Source: Litorimonas sp963972195
Lineage (GTDB): Bacteria > Pseudomonadota > Alphaproteobacteria > Caulobacterales > Maricaulaceae
DNA: 64,000 nucleotides
Direction: 5' to 3'
Assembly: GCA_963972195.1 (NCBI GenBank)
Contig: CAXATH010000013.1
Coordinates: 1-64,000, forward strand
Part shown: positions 36,292-44,637 of the stretch, piece by piece
Position numbering within the stretch: position 1 is the first letter of the stretch
Layout of the letters: each line of letters begins with the position of its first letter
The notes under the pieces: model-generated
What the model was told of the DNA's origin: nothing
Database searches by the model: none
What the model saw: the letters and a program-made list of their open reading frames with translations, nothing else
Program-made: the position numbers and the translations under genes

Positions 36292-38223
36292 CTACCAAAG
36301 GTAGCTACCGGGATGAGCTATTTTACAATTTTCCTTGGGCAACGTGCTCATAACAACTTGCGCGTTATCGCTTGCAAAAAAGATTTGAAGGTAATCCATT
36401 TCATCATTTATCTTTTTCAACTCACTTAACAAAATAGCTAAATCCGTCTCATTAGCTTCTTCTGCAGAATCAATGATTATCATGCCAGGGTGACGGCCAG
36501 CTCCCGTATGTTTCCCAACCCTAAGTAATGCTACTGCTGTAGCTATCCTTAACCTGAGTCTTTCTCCTAAGGTAAGGCGTGAAAACGAACTGCTTTCGCC
36601 ACCTTTTTTTAGTGACATTGACGCATTGGAGGAAATTTGAACTTCTTCTAAACTGACGATACCAATTCTTTTTGCTATTTCTAAAATCTCGACATCTAAG
36701 CTTTTCATTAGATCCTTTCGATGCTCATCGTATGCAGCCTGCGCTTCCTTAAGTATCGCCTTACAAATATTTAAATCTGGATTTATGAGTTTTTCTTCGC
36801 CCAGAGGTTTAGGTAGAATTCTGGCTAACGCCCCTTCAACTCGAGCTAAGTCCAATTCAGCTTTTCTACGCACTTCAAATGCATCACTTGAATTTAGAGC
36901 GAGTATCTCCTTAGTTAAATCGGTCTGTTTTAATTTTTTTTGAACCAGTTCCTTATTTGCGCTGGCTCGTTGATTTTTCAGGTCAGTAATTGCATCAATG
37001 GTTTTCGCTTGCCTTTCAGAGATTACAATTTGAGCTTCGTTCACACTCTCTGAATCTTTGAGGCTTATAGTTTCAGTGCAGACCGAGCACTCCATAGTTT
37101 TGACCTCATTGACTACCTTTTCTTTCGCAACAGCCTTTTCACACCGGGGGCAACAACTAGGTGCAATCCCATTGAAAAACTCTTGAGCAACAGCATTCTC
37201 TTTCAAGTTTCTCAATTGTCTTTCGTCTTCATCAGACGCAGCTTGCATAGATAGAATACTTACATCCGTTTGTTCGGATGATCTCTCATCTCTTATGATT
37301 TCTTTTGAAAGAGAGGATAGCTGATCGTTTAGTTCCTTTATTTTTTTTAAGTCCCCTTTACCATCTCCCAATTTTTCCAGTGCTTTTTGGGCAACCTTCA
37401 TGTCTGCTTCTAAGTTCTTTTTGAGTTCTGCCAATGAGGCATCTCGCGATGTTACTTTTGAAACTCTTTGTATCTCCTCATATTCCAACTGTTTAAGGAT
37501 AGTCTTCGCTTGCATCAAAGTGTGTGCCCAAGGCAGGCCTACGTAGAGCTGAAGTAATCTTGCAGGCAACCCTCCCATTTGGACGTCACCGAGAAGGTGT
37601 GCGTGATCACCGCCAATATACAAAGCTCCAGACAATGCTGTCCAACCATGCAGGACCGTTTTCTCTTTGCCTGAAGAGGGTTTGAAACGAGTAGGTATCA
37701 AGGATAGATCAAATTTTTCCATCATGAATCTAGACATGACAGCAGAGAACCCGCCATCAGATGAGAAATTATCTATTGGCTTAATTACACTTTTATCATG
37801 AATAGACAAAGCGCCGATAGGAACTCCCTCATTTACGTCAAAGTTGAGGTGGTACAAATCACTATCGATAACAAAGTCTAATTCAACATGATCGAGCCAG
37901 CGCCTAACATCATCCTGCAAACCTTTGGGCTCGCCTCGCAAACACCAAAGTATGATTTCCAAAACAGTGGACTTGCCTACTAAATTAGTCCCGTCACTAG
38001 CAACTGACCAAACGCCTGGTCCCAACCCGTCCCACTCAAACTTAAAATTTCCGACAATTGAACCAGATTTTTCTCCAGAAAAAAGTAGTCTGGATATATA
38101 CATGTTATGGACGCTTTTGGATGATAAATCCGGAGATATAGAATATTTTGAAAGAACACCTTCCATCTCTTCGACCGTTACACGAGCTCGTTTAGCAACT
38201 TTCTCGGACCAACCCATTGTCAT
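36292..38223 (-). CDS. Rad50/SMC-like ABC ATPase with zinc ribbon
   Basis: 643 residues. Walker A GTNLVGKS at 78-85 is followed by a long coiled-coil region (about 240-520). In its middle a four-Cys ribbon lies at Cys358, Cys361, Cys379 and Cys382, resembling a zinc hook. Signature SRLTLGERLRL is near 548-558 and Walker B MIIID at 581-585. The usual catalytic Glu after Walker B is Ser586, with Glu588/Glu589 nearby. It overlaps the upstream middle-component gene by 4 bp and precedes the nuclease gene by 12 bp. The layout fits an ABC three-component conflict system; Lamassu-type SMC systems are a related alternative. Confidence 0.82.
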   Translation of the reverse strand: MTMGWSEKVAKRARVTVEEMEGVLSKYSISPDLSSKSVHNMYISRLLFSGEKSGSIVGNFKFEWDGLGPGVWSVASDGTNLVGKSTVLEIILWCLRGEPKGLQDDVRRWLDHVELDFVIDSDLYHLNFDVNEGVPIGALSIHDKSVIKPIDNFSSDGGFSAVMSRFMMEKFDLSLIPTRFKPSSGKEKTVLHGWTALSGALYIGGDHAHLLGDVQMGGLPARLLQLYVGLPWAHTLMQAKTILKQLEYEEIQRVSKVTSRDASLAELKKNLEADMKVAQKALEKLGDGKGDLKKIKELNDQLSSLSKEIIRDERSSEQTDVSILSMQAASDEDERQLRNLKENAVAQEFFNGIAPSCCPRCEKAVAKEKVVNEVKTMECSVCTETISLKDSESVNEAQIVISERQAKTIDAITDLKNQRASANKELVQKKLKQTDLTKEILALNSSDAFEVRRKAELDLARVEGALARILPKPLGEEKLINPDLNICKAILKEAQAAYDEHRKDLMKSLDVEILEIAKRIGIVSLEEVQISSNASMSLKKGGESSSFSRLTLGERLRLRIATAVALLRVGKHTGAGRHPGMIIIDSAEEANETDLAILLSELKKINDEMDYLQIFFASDNAQVVMSTLPKENCKIAHPGSYLW

Positions 38224-38864
38224 TTAGAATTCTCCATTATTGTTGCATCTAAGCGTTCACGAACTCTTTCAGTAATTGGAGCAATGATACTTTTGAGAAC
38301 TGTATCGGCATATTCGGTTTGAAGATATTGTCGATCTTTGAGAGCCTTTCCGCCAGCATCGCCAGCTAACTCAGCCACCACCTTCGCTCGGTTTGTATAC
38401 CATCTGATTTCTGGCGACTTATGAGCCAATCCTTCGATTGCATCACGGCCTCGTTTTTTAAGTAGATAGCTATGCTTCCGTATTTGCCCGGGACTTCCGG
38501 TGCGTTCAATTCTGATAAAGTCAACGGAACGTAAGATCGCCAATGGATTATCGATCGGCTCAAAGGCACCAAAATGGTATCGCACCATAGGAACACGGCG
38601 CAAATCGGGTTCTCGAGAATTCAATATCTTCTCAGCAAGATGCAACTGGGCACTATCTTGCGATTTTTCATACTCATTTATCAGTTCATTTGCTAAATAA
38701 TCTGGATTTCTCATCCAAAAATCTAACGCCTGTAACTTCGATTGAGCGTATAGTGCGCCTACTACATCATCTGGATATGCAGCTTCGGCAACCGGAACGC
38801 ATGCGGCATTGATGCATGCCAATAACCTTATGGCATTCTGTCTCTCACTAACCCCTACAGTCAT
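38220..38864 (-). CDS. Middle-component-like protein of an ABC three-component system
   Basis: A 214-residue protein, first gene of the minus-strand block. It begins with a helical segment rich in Ala/Cys (IRLLACINAACVPVAEAAYPDD), then probable winged-helix parts (DNPLAILRSVDFIRIERTG and HSYLLKKRGRDAIEGL). ABC-3C middle components are small winged-helix-like proteins encoded directly upstream of the ABC ATPase, so size, position and the 4-bp overlap fit. No direct family match could be confirmed. It may couple the ATPase to the nuclease effector. Confidence 0.55.
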   Translation of the reverse strand: MTVGVSERQNAIRLLACINAACVPVAEAAYPDDVVGALYAQSKLQALDFWMRNPDYLANELINEYEKSQDSAQLHLAEKILNSREPDLRRVPMVRYHFGAFEPIDNPLAILRSVDFIRIERTGSPGQIRKHSYLLKKRGRDAIEGLAHKSPEIRWYTNRAKVVAELAGDAGGKALKDRQYLQTEYADTVLKSIIAPITERVRERLDATIMENSK

Positions 38865-39100
38865 TTCGCTCCCACAGCAATTAAGGCAACTTAGAAGAGA
38901 TTAGACGCTAGTTTGCTTCCTCTGTCGACAGTTAACTTGATCCATCGGTGGGATGTCCGCTAAGCCTCCAGAGTTGACTTTTCTAAAGATTGAACGTGCG
39001 CCAGATTCCATAACTGTAGCTAAAGTGACGGAAGCAAAACTATTACTTGATTTTAATAAATTTAACATTACGCAAGGTAGGGTTGAAGCTAGGGGGCATC

Positions 39101-40282
39101 ATGAAAAACGTGGAAGCAATATGCCGACCTATGGTCGTTTTTCTGTCGGTATTCTCATGTCTATTCACTAGCCAGTTAGCACTTGCAGATGCGCCCTCTG
39201 TTCATTTCGCCGGAGTTGCTATAGTTGGAAATGCGAGTGACTCCGGGTCCGACTTCCCCGTAATATCCGATATACTCAACGAGAGAGACATGACTGTGCC
39301 CCAAGCGCAGAGAATATCTTACAGTATAAGCAATCAGATAAAATTGAGCCCCAAAATCCAGATAGATTTGGATCTAGCCGAAAATATGGAAAGCAGTTTG
39401 GGCGTTGCGCTTACCTTTAATTGGGAGAATACGACTGTAGATCTCGTCGATACATCGAACCGGATTTCAACTGACGTACACGCACAGGCGATTTATTTTG
39501 ATTATAGGTCTAAGAGAATTATACGAGCCTACCCATTCGCTGTTCAAGCAATAGACATACTTCAGAATGCTCCTACCGAAGCTGATATTAGGGATAACAC
39601 TGAAAAAGCCGTTTACGGAGAGCAAGGTATAGTTTCGCAATTTGTGACTCATCTGAAAACGTCTCGGGATTTTGATAATAAAGATAGTATTTATCTAAAG
39701 GTTAAGGTTCCCGACATCGAACCTAATGCTCTTGCAACTATACAGTCGACTAACCTTTCGGAAGATTACGTTAGGAACTTAATTGGCTTTTCTTTCGGTC
39801 GTTATCTATCGTCGAATGCTGAGGTTCCTATTCTACCGTATACATCTGACCAAGCCCTGAACAACACCATGTTGGCTAAATTCGCCGATGGAACAATCTA
39901 TAACTTCACAGTTCCTGATCCCGATTTTGTCTTTGAAGTCGCTTTTCAAGAATTCAGGCAGAAACAACTTCAGAAAAAAGTAGCAGGTACGTCGTTTGGT
40001 TTCGCTGTGTATTACGATTTGACCATTACCCAGCCTCTAACCGGTAGGGTTTATCTAAACAATTCATATCGCCGACCCGTTGTTGCCACATTCCCCGCAA
40101 CCAAAACAGACTACGACTCTGCAAAGTGGTTTCACAACGCAGTGTTTGCGCTTTCAGATCAGCTTACAAATAACCTAATCAACCACAACGAGAAATGGCT
40201 TGATAAGTGGGGGATTAAGAAATACGACAAAAAGCAGATCAAGGACGCATTGGGCGTAATAGCAAAAGCTAAACAGCTATAA
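39101..40282 (+). CDS. Exported protein of unknown function (CsgG-like cluster, gene 1)
   Basis: About 393 residues from the ATG at 39101, which has AGGGGGC just upstream. A signal peptide ends near QLALADA. The mature protein is not recognised. It has mixed beta/alpha character and a C-terminal charged helix (KKQIKDALGVIAKAKQL). It is the first of four same-strand genes with 20-55 bp gaps, all with export signals, so they probably act together in the envelope. It is divergent from the middle-component gene at 38864. Confidence 0.6.
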   Translation: MKNVEAICRPMVVFLSVFSCLFTSQLALADAPSVHFAGVAIVGNASDSGSDFPVISDILNERDMTVPQAQRISYSISNQIKLSPKIQIDLDLAENMESSLGVALTFNWENTTVDLVDTSNRISTDVHAQAIYFDYRSKRIIRAYPFAVQAIDILQNAPTEADIRDNTEKAVYGEQGIVSQFVTHLKTSRDFDNKDSIYLKVKVPDIEPNALATIQSTNLSEDYVRNLIGFSFGRYLSSNAEVPILPYTSDQALNNTMLAKFADGTIYNFTVPDPDFVFEVAFQEFRQKQLQKKVAGTSFGFAVYYDLTITQPLTGRVYLNNSYRRPVVATFPATKTDYDSAKWFHNAVFALSDQLTNNLINHNEKWLDKWGIKKYDKKQIKDALGVIAKAKQL

Positions 40283-40303
40283 ATTGATTAAAAGAGTGTG
40301 GTC

Positions 40304-41425
40304 ATGAAAATTATTAAGTCTTCTATATTTGCGTTTATTTGCATATTATTTTCCTGCAACCTTGCTTTTGCTCAGTCCCAGTCGGTTCAGGGAATGGCGA
40401 GCCTCGTTAAGGATTCAAAAACTTTAACAACGGCTGAGCTTGAGCAGCTCAAATCGAATGCGCTAAACCATGCACTTACTCGATATTCCGCCAATTTCGG
40501 GATCAATCAACAAGCATTGTTTTCCCAAAAGCAGTCCACGATTAGGGCTAACATACATGGGTACTTTACAGATGTCGCAATTCTAGAAAATACATATGAC
40601 AAGAAATCGGACGTACACAGTATGGTCGTTCGAGGTTTCCTAAATACTTCAAAGTTAGATTCTGTTTTGAACGCCGCTGCCCAAGGAAGTTCAAACCAGT
40701 CTAACACAATGACAGTCCTGTTTGTTGCCCGCGAAACTGCAAGCAAAGATGTAATAAGCGATAAAAGCACGAGAATTAGAGAGAGCGAATCAGTCTCGGA
40801 AAACAACATCAATATCGACGGAACTCAATCCAACTCATTGTCAAATAATTCAGCAGACTTTGGAGAAACCGCGGCCGAAAGTCAGCATAATAAGTCAATC
40901 ACTGTGACTAAAACGGGCGGTAGAACAGTTGTCTCCGAAGATATTGCCAATTATACAAAAACGACAAGCGCTAAGATAAATGCTTCAATGTCAAAAGTCC
41001 TAACTGACAACAACTTTGATATTGTTGCTTACGAATACATTATTGCCGATGATGAATGTGCAGCGCCAAAGGAAGAACTTATTCATAGTGAATTTGCCCA
41101 AGCAGATAAACTCTCTGCCCAAGTAAACTCTCAGCTTACTAAAGCGGCAAAACGTTGTGAAATCAATATTCTGGCCATCGGAACTATGGATGCCGGAGGA
41201 GCCACTACAGATCCAGTAACGGGAAACCGAAGAGTAAATGTTGCTGTCCGTTTCCAAGTCTTCACTCTTGAAAAAAGGTTCCCCCGCACAGTTGCTTCAA
41301 TTGGGCCGGTTCAATTTTCTGGTCTGGGCAAAGACCGTTCTGAAGCTTTGAACAATGCACTTCTTCTTGCTTCGGAAGAAGCAGCACTTAAAATCGTTTC
41401 AGCTCTTCGAGCTAAAGGTTATTAA
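40304..41425 (+). CDS. Exported protein with FlgT/CsgG-like features (gene 2)
   Basis: About 373 residues with a signal peptide (FICILFSCNLAFAQ). After it comes an ALNHALTRYSANFG segment resembling N-terminal modules of FlgT/CsgG-type envelope proteins. A middle region rich in Ser/Asn/Thr (about 170-225) is probably flexible, and the C-terminus has a periodic NALLLASEEAALKIV helix. Function unknown. It follows gene 1 by about 20 bp. An in-frame GTG six bases upstream is an alternative start. Confidence 0.55.
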   Translation: MKIIKSSIFAFICILFSCNLAFAQSQSVQGMASLVKDSKTLTTAELEQLKSNALNHALTRYSANFGINQQALFSQKQSTIRANIHGYFTDVAILENTYDKKSDVHSMVVRGFLNTSKLDSVLNAAAQGSSNQSNTMTVLFVARETASKDVISDKSTRIRESESVSENNINIDGTQSNSLSNNSADFGETAAESQHNKSITVTKTGGRTVVSEDIANYTKTTSAKINASMSKVLTDNNFDIVAYEYIIADDECAAPKEELIHSEFAQADKLSAQVNSQLTKAAKRCEINILAIGTMDAGGATTDPVTGNRRVNVAVRFQVFTLEKRFPRTVASIGPVQFSGLGKDRSEALNNALLLASEEAALKIVSALRAKGY

Positions 41426-41449
41426 TCCGAAATCACTAGGGGGACTATC

Positions 41450-42169
41450 ATGAAAAGTAAATTCAAAGCCTGCTTAAAAGCGCTAATATTGCCAGCATTC
41501 ATTGGTAGCTTTGCAATCGCTACGCCTGCACATGCTCAGTTTGGAAAATTCAAGGATTTAGTTGATAGCTCGGTTGGCAACAATAGTGGCCTAATGTCGA
41601 GAAAAGAATTGAAAGCCGGTTACTCTGAAATCACTTCAAACTTTGTCTATACGTCCCAAAATATGCTTAGAGCACATTCAATTACATTAGAAGCATTAGG
41701 CAAGAAAGAAGAAGCGGCAAAATATTCTCAATATGCTGACTCAATGACGTTGGGGGATTGCAAATCAACATGTGTAAAAAACACGATCATTGTTTCACAG
41801 GAAGCGAACAGTGAGGCTCAATCGGCTCTAGAAACTAGCGAGACATTGTCTGAAGAGTCAAAATCAATTCTCGCAAGTGCTGTAGACCCTTATCTACAGG
41901 GAACCTTATCTGCAGTTAAGCTGCCTAAGCAATATTCAAGTTGGGTTAACAACGCAAAAGATACGATGCAGGGGGCAAAATCTAATCCTTTAGCTATCCG
42001 CAAATTGATTTCTATCGGCCAGCAAATCCCACAAGCTGTAGAAGTTACGACCGAACTCCCAGGTTTAATAAACCAGTGGCAAAAGACGACGCGCAATTTC
42101 AATCGTGTCGCGACTCAGGCTGGTATTGATACTAAAGAAATAGACGCCAGTCTTGATGAAGAATTTTAA
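41450..42169 (+). CDS. Exported helical protein of unknown function (gene 3)
   Basis: 239 residues with a signal peptide ending near ATPAHAQ. The mature part is predicted mostly helical, with two Cys (GDCKSTCVKN) that could form a disulfide in the periplasm. An RBS (AGGGGGA) lies about six bases before the ATG. It lies 24 bp after gene 2 and 54 bp before the lipoprotein gene. Not recognised as a named family. Confidence 0.6.
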   Translation: MKSKFKACLKALILPAFIGSFAIATPAHAQFGKFKDLVDSSVGNNSGLMSRKELKAGYSEITSNFVYTSQNMLRAHSITLEALGKKEEAAKYSQYADSMTLGDCKSTCVKNTIIVSQEANSEAQSALETSETLSEESKSILASAVDPYLQGTLSAVKLPKQYSSWVNNAKDTMQGAKSNPLAIRKLISIGQQIPQAVEVTTELPGLINQWQKTTRNFNRVATQAGIDTKEIDASLDEEF

Positions 42170-42223
42170 TCGTACTGCTGCCAGTTTTCTCTAGACTGCC
42201 CTTTTCATTCGAAAGACATTACT

Positions 42224-43711
42224 ATGCTAATTCAACGAGCCTGTCTCTCCCTGTCATTATTGCTGTTCGTTGGATGTAATGGACTAGAAAGCAGCGAGAC
42301 ACCTGAAGCTTCGCCACAGGCGAAAGACAGTGTTTCCTTGCCGCAAGTAGATAAAGGCAGTTTAGGCGGTATCGAAAATCAAGGCCCCAAAACAGAGGCA
42401 GTAGAAGCGACTGGGTATGGTGCCACGTTCGACGCTGCGCTCTCCCACGCTTTAGTTTTGGCTGTAGGTGAGGTCAACGGCACCCGTTTGAATGTGGGTC
42501 AACAACAACAATTCACCCAAGTCATTGCATCACACGGGATGAAGTTAAAAAGCCAATTTGGGGAAAATATTATCAACGCCGAATATGGATCGAGTTATTC
42601 AAGCACTCCTGCAAATGGAGGATTCACTTTGAAAATGCCAGAAACTTTAACTTCTTTCAAAGTCATCTCCGCAAACGAAGAAGTTCGTGAGCCTAAGGAG
42701 GGTTCATTTGATCCAGTAACATCACAATGGATGGTGAACGTTTCTGCAGAAGTTGTCGTAAACCCATCTTATACTCCATCGGAAGCAAGTCGTCGTCTCA
42801 AGATTGCGGTTTCGCCTTTAAGATACGACACCAATGCAGTAGGCGCGAATATCGGAAAGGCGGTTTCCAAAGCTTGGGAAACGAGTATGACTGATTTCCT
42901 TTCTGACTCCGGCAGAGTCGCTATTGTAGACAGATCATTTCAGGATGACATCGAAGGGGAACTAGACCTCTTACTGTCAGACAACATTCGCCAAGACCAA
43001 GTGGCGCGTTTACAACAAATGGTTGGAGCAGATTATATTTTGGTGGGGTCCATAGACAGGGCAAATGTGACCCGAGACGTCCGTACATTTGAAATATCCG
43101 GCAAAACTGTTGAGGGTCCACCTTCCGCCAGTCTAAAAATCTCATATAGATTAATCGAAACGGCCACCAGCGTCTTGGAAATTTCCGATAGTTACTCTCG
43201 CAGCGGCGTAAAATCAGTAAGTTTATCAAGCTTAGCCGATGCCGGGGCGAAACAAGCGGGAGAAAACTTCCTCACTAGGTTATTTCCACCGCGTGTAGAA
43301 AAGTTATCCAATGGGAAAGCTTATATCGGGGTAGGCCCAGAATCTGTCGAAATGGGAGATAAATTTGATATTTATAAAACCGGAATTGACATAGTTGACA
43401 GCTATACTGGGGAGGTTATTGGTCAGGAAGAAACAATGATTGGTAGCGCAACAGTCGCCCAGATATTGCCTCGCATGGCTGTTGCCAACTTCAATGCACT
43501 TAATGGAGTTTCATTCACGGATAGAAGTAAACTCATTGCGCGGTCTCAAAAGGAAATTGCGGTGCCCGTCAAAACCACACAGGCAAAAAACCCCTCGAAT
43601 AATTCTTCGGTAGATCCCTCTACTAACCCTGCACCTAAACCTGAACCCACAAAGCCGAAAAAAGTAAAATCTGTAGACGAGCTTAAGGCCGAATTTGAGG
43701 ACGCGTACTAA
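42224..43711 (+). CDS. FlgT/CsgG-like lipoprotein (gene 4)
   Basis: 495 residues. The lipobox LLLFVGC places the lipidated Cys at about residue 18. An N-terminal module (EATGYGATFDAALSHALVLAVGEVNG) resembles FlgT-N. A CsgG-like domain follows from about 185: RRLKIAVSPLRYD, GRVAIVDRSF and MVGADYILVGSID are typical of CsgG/FlgT/LpoB-type proteins. A C-terminal Pro/Lys-rich tail ends in a short helix. CsgG-type proteins form outer-membrane export channels or scaffold flagellar and peptidoglycan machines. The role here is unknown. Confidence 0.7.
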   Translation: MLIQRACLSLSLLLFVGCNGLESSETPEASPQAKDSVSLPQVDKGSLGGIENQGPKTEAVEATGYGATFDAALSHALVLAVGEVNGTRLNVGQQQQFTQVIASHGMKLKSQFGENIINAEYGSSYSSTPANGGFTLKMPETLTSFKVISANEEVREPKEGSFDPVTSQWMVNVSAEVVVNPSYTPSEASRRLKIAVSPLRYDTNAVGANIGKAVSKAWETSMTDFLSDSGRVAIVDRSFQDDIEGELDLLLSDNIRQDQVARLQQMVGADYILVGSIDRANVTRDVRTFEISGKTVEGPPSASLKISYRLIETATSVLEISDSYSRSGVKSVSLSSLADAGAKQAGENFLTRLFPPRVEKLSNGKAYIGVGPESVEMGDKFDIYKTGIDIVDSYTGEVIGQEETMIGSATVAQILPRMAVANFNALNGVSFTDRSKLIARSQKEIAVPVKTTQAKNPSNNSSVDPSTNPAPKPEPTKPKKVKSVDELKAEFEDAY

Positions 43712-43996
43712 TCTTTATTGCGCTTTTCACTAACCCCCATGGGCCCTTACAAATACAGTACCCATGGTAGTGTAATGCGATGGGTCTCTACGAATTCCCC
43801 TAGGATGTGCTGGGATCTGACTTGCTAAACTAGGGGGTGAGAAAGAAAGTAACCTCTATTAGCAAAATTTGCCTCCCCCCTTTCATGAAAATTGAAGTCA
43901 AAAAAATTTAAATAAAAATCTATGACCATTCAGTTTTTAATGTCCGAATATTTTTCTGACGTTTCTCATGTTAAAGACGGTGTGTAGATTCCTGCC
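43712..43996. other. Intergenic gap after the CsgG-like cluster
   Basis: No gene was seen. It contains short C-rich repeats around CCCATGG (43737-43765) and an AT-rich stretch (43880-43970). No terminator with a strong stem was found. The gap marks a change of strand and composition. Confidence 0.4.
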
Positions 43997-44209
43997 TTAT
44001 TGGACCTTAACGAACGGAGCGAATTTACCTGAGTCTATATAGCCTATCTCAATGGATGCCTTTTCATCCAGAATTGAGTGCAGCTGGCGTTTGGTTTTAC
44101 GTTCTCTCTGTGACAGCCGATCTTCTGAATGACTGTGTTTACCAAACTTGCTTTTCCTAAAGCATTTCCATTTGCTCAACTTGATAGTCCGGCAATGCTT
44201 TAATCTCAC
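43997..44209 (-). CDS. Possible small basic protein
   Basis: A 70-residue frame overlapping the end of the 103-residue gene by about 50 bp in another frame. The C-terminal half (SEDRLSQRERKTKRQLHSIL and a hydrophobic end) is plausible as protein, but the start is GTG or TTG and no RBS is seen. It could be a translationally coupled gene or just an open frame. Kept at low confidence. Confidence 0.3.
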   Translation of the reverse strand: MRLKHCRTIKLSKWKCFRKSKFGKHSHSEDRLSQRERKTKRQLHSILDEKASIEIGYIDSGKFAPFVKVQ

Positions 44210-44468
44210 ACTTAAACTGACCTACGCCTTTTGTTTTGGGGGCTTCGATAAACTGTTCTCTGTGAAGCAATTCATCTGCCAAGCGAATTGGTCTCATTCC
44301 ACCGCCCAGAAGCCCTTTATACCTACGCCCATCTGACCAAGCGATCAAAACTACCACATCTAGGCAGTCTTCTTTTAACCTATGCGAATTTACAAACTGC
44401 CAGACTTCCCCCGGTTTGTTAGCGTCTAAATGAGCGAAAGTTTCTGTCTCGACCCTAGATTCACCCAT
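44157..44468 (-). CDS. 103-residue hypothetical protein downstream of SRAP
   Basis: Starts MGESRVETETFAHLDAN and contains an even alpha/beta pattern (CLDVVVLIAWSDGRRYKGLLG). Not recognised. Its ATG overlaps the stop of the preceding 58-residue membrane-protein gene, and that gene's ATG directly follows the SRAP stop, so the three form a tight operon. Composition matches its neighbours. Confidence 0.6.
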   Translation of the reverse strand: MGESRVETETFAHLDANKPGEVWQFVNSHRLKEDCLDVVVLIAWSDGRRYKGLLGGGMRPIRLADELLHREQFIEAPKTKGVGQFKCEIKALPDYQVEQMEML

Positions 44469-44637
44469 TAAATAATATGCCCGTCACGAAAGCCGCAAAC
44501 CCTATTGCACAAACCACTAACGGAAAGGCCAGCGGGAAAGAAACGCCGCGCTCCACAGCACGACGTTGCATAGGTGGTAAAAGCAAAACTACGCCAAGAG
44601 CAAAACCTAACAGGCCGGGGACAATCAAAGTCAGCAT
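44461..44637 (-). CDS. Small two-helix membrane protein
   Basis: A 58-residue protein with two hydrophobic helices (LIVPGLLGFALGVVLLL and VVCAIGFAAFVTGILF) around a basic loop (MQRRAVERG). The ATG directly abuts the SRAP TAA, and the TGA overlaps the next ATG. Function unknown. The hydrophobic pattern, positive loop and coupled spacing support a real gene. Confidence 0.62.
   Translation of the reverse strand: MLTLIVPGLLGFALGVVLLLPPMQRRAVERGVSFPLAFPLVVCAIGFAAFVTGILFNG

Noticed and set aside
36292..38864. Naming the ATPase operon as Lamassu
   Set aside because: Lamassu has an SMC-like LmuB with LmuA and LmuC, but gene sizes, order and the C-terminal nuclease here fit an ABC-3C layout better; no profile comparison could be run.
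43997..44209. Frameshift joining the 70-residue frame to the 103-residue gene
   Set aside because: The 103-residue gene ends naturally with its own stop, and the second frame lacks any shared family pattern, so a frameshift was not called; the frame is kept as a low-confidence gene.
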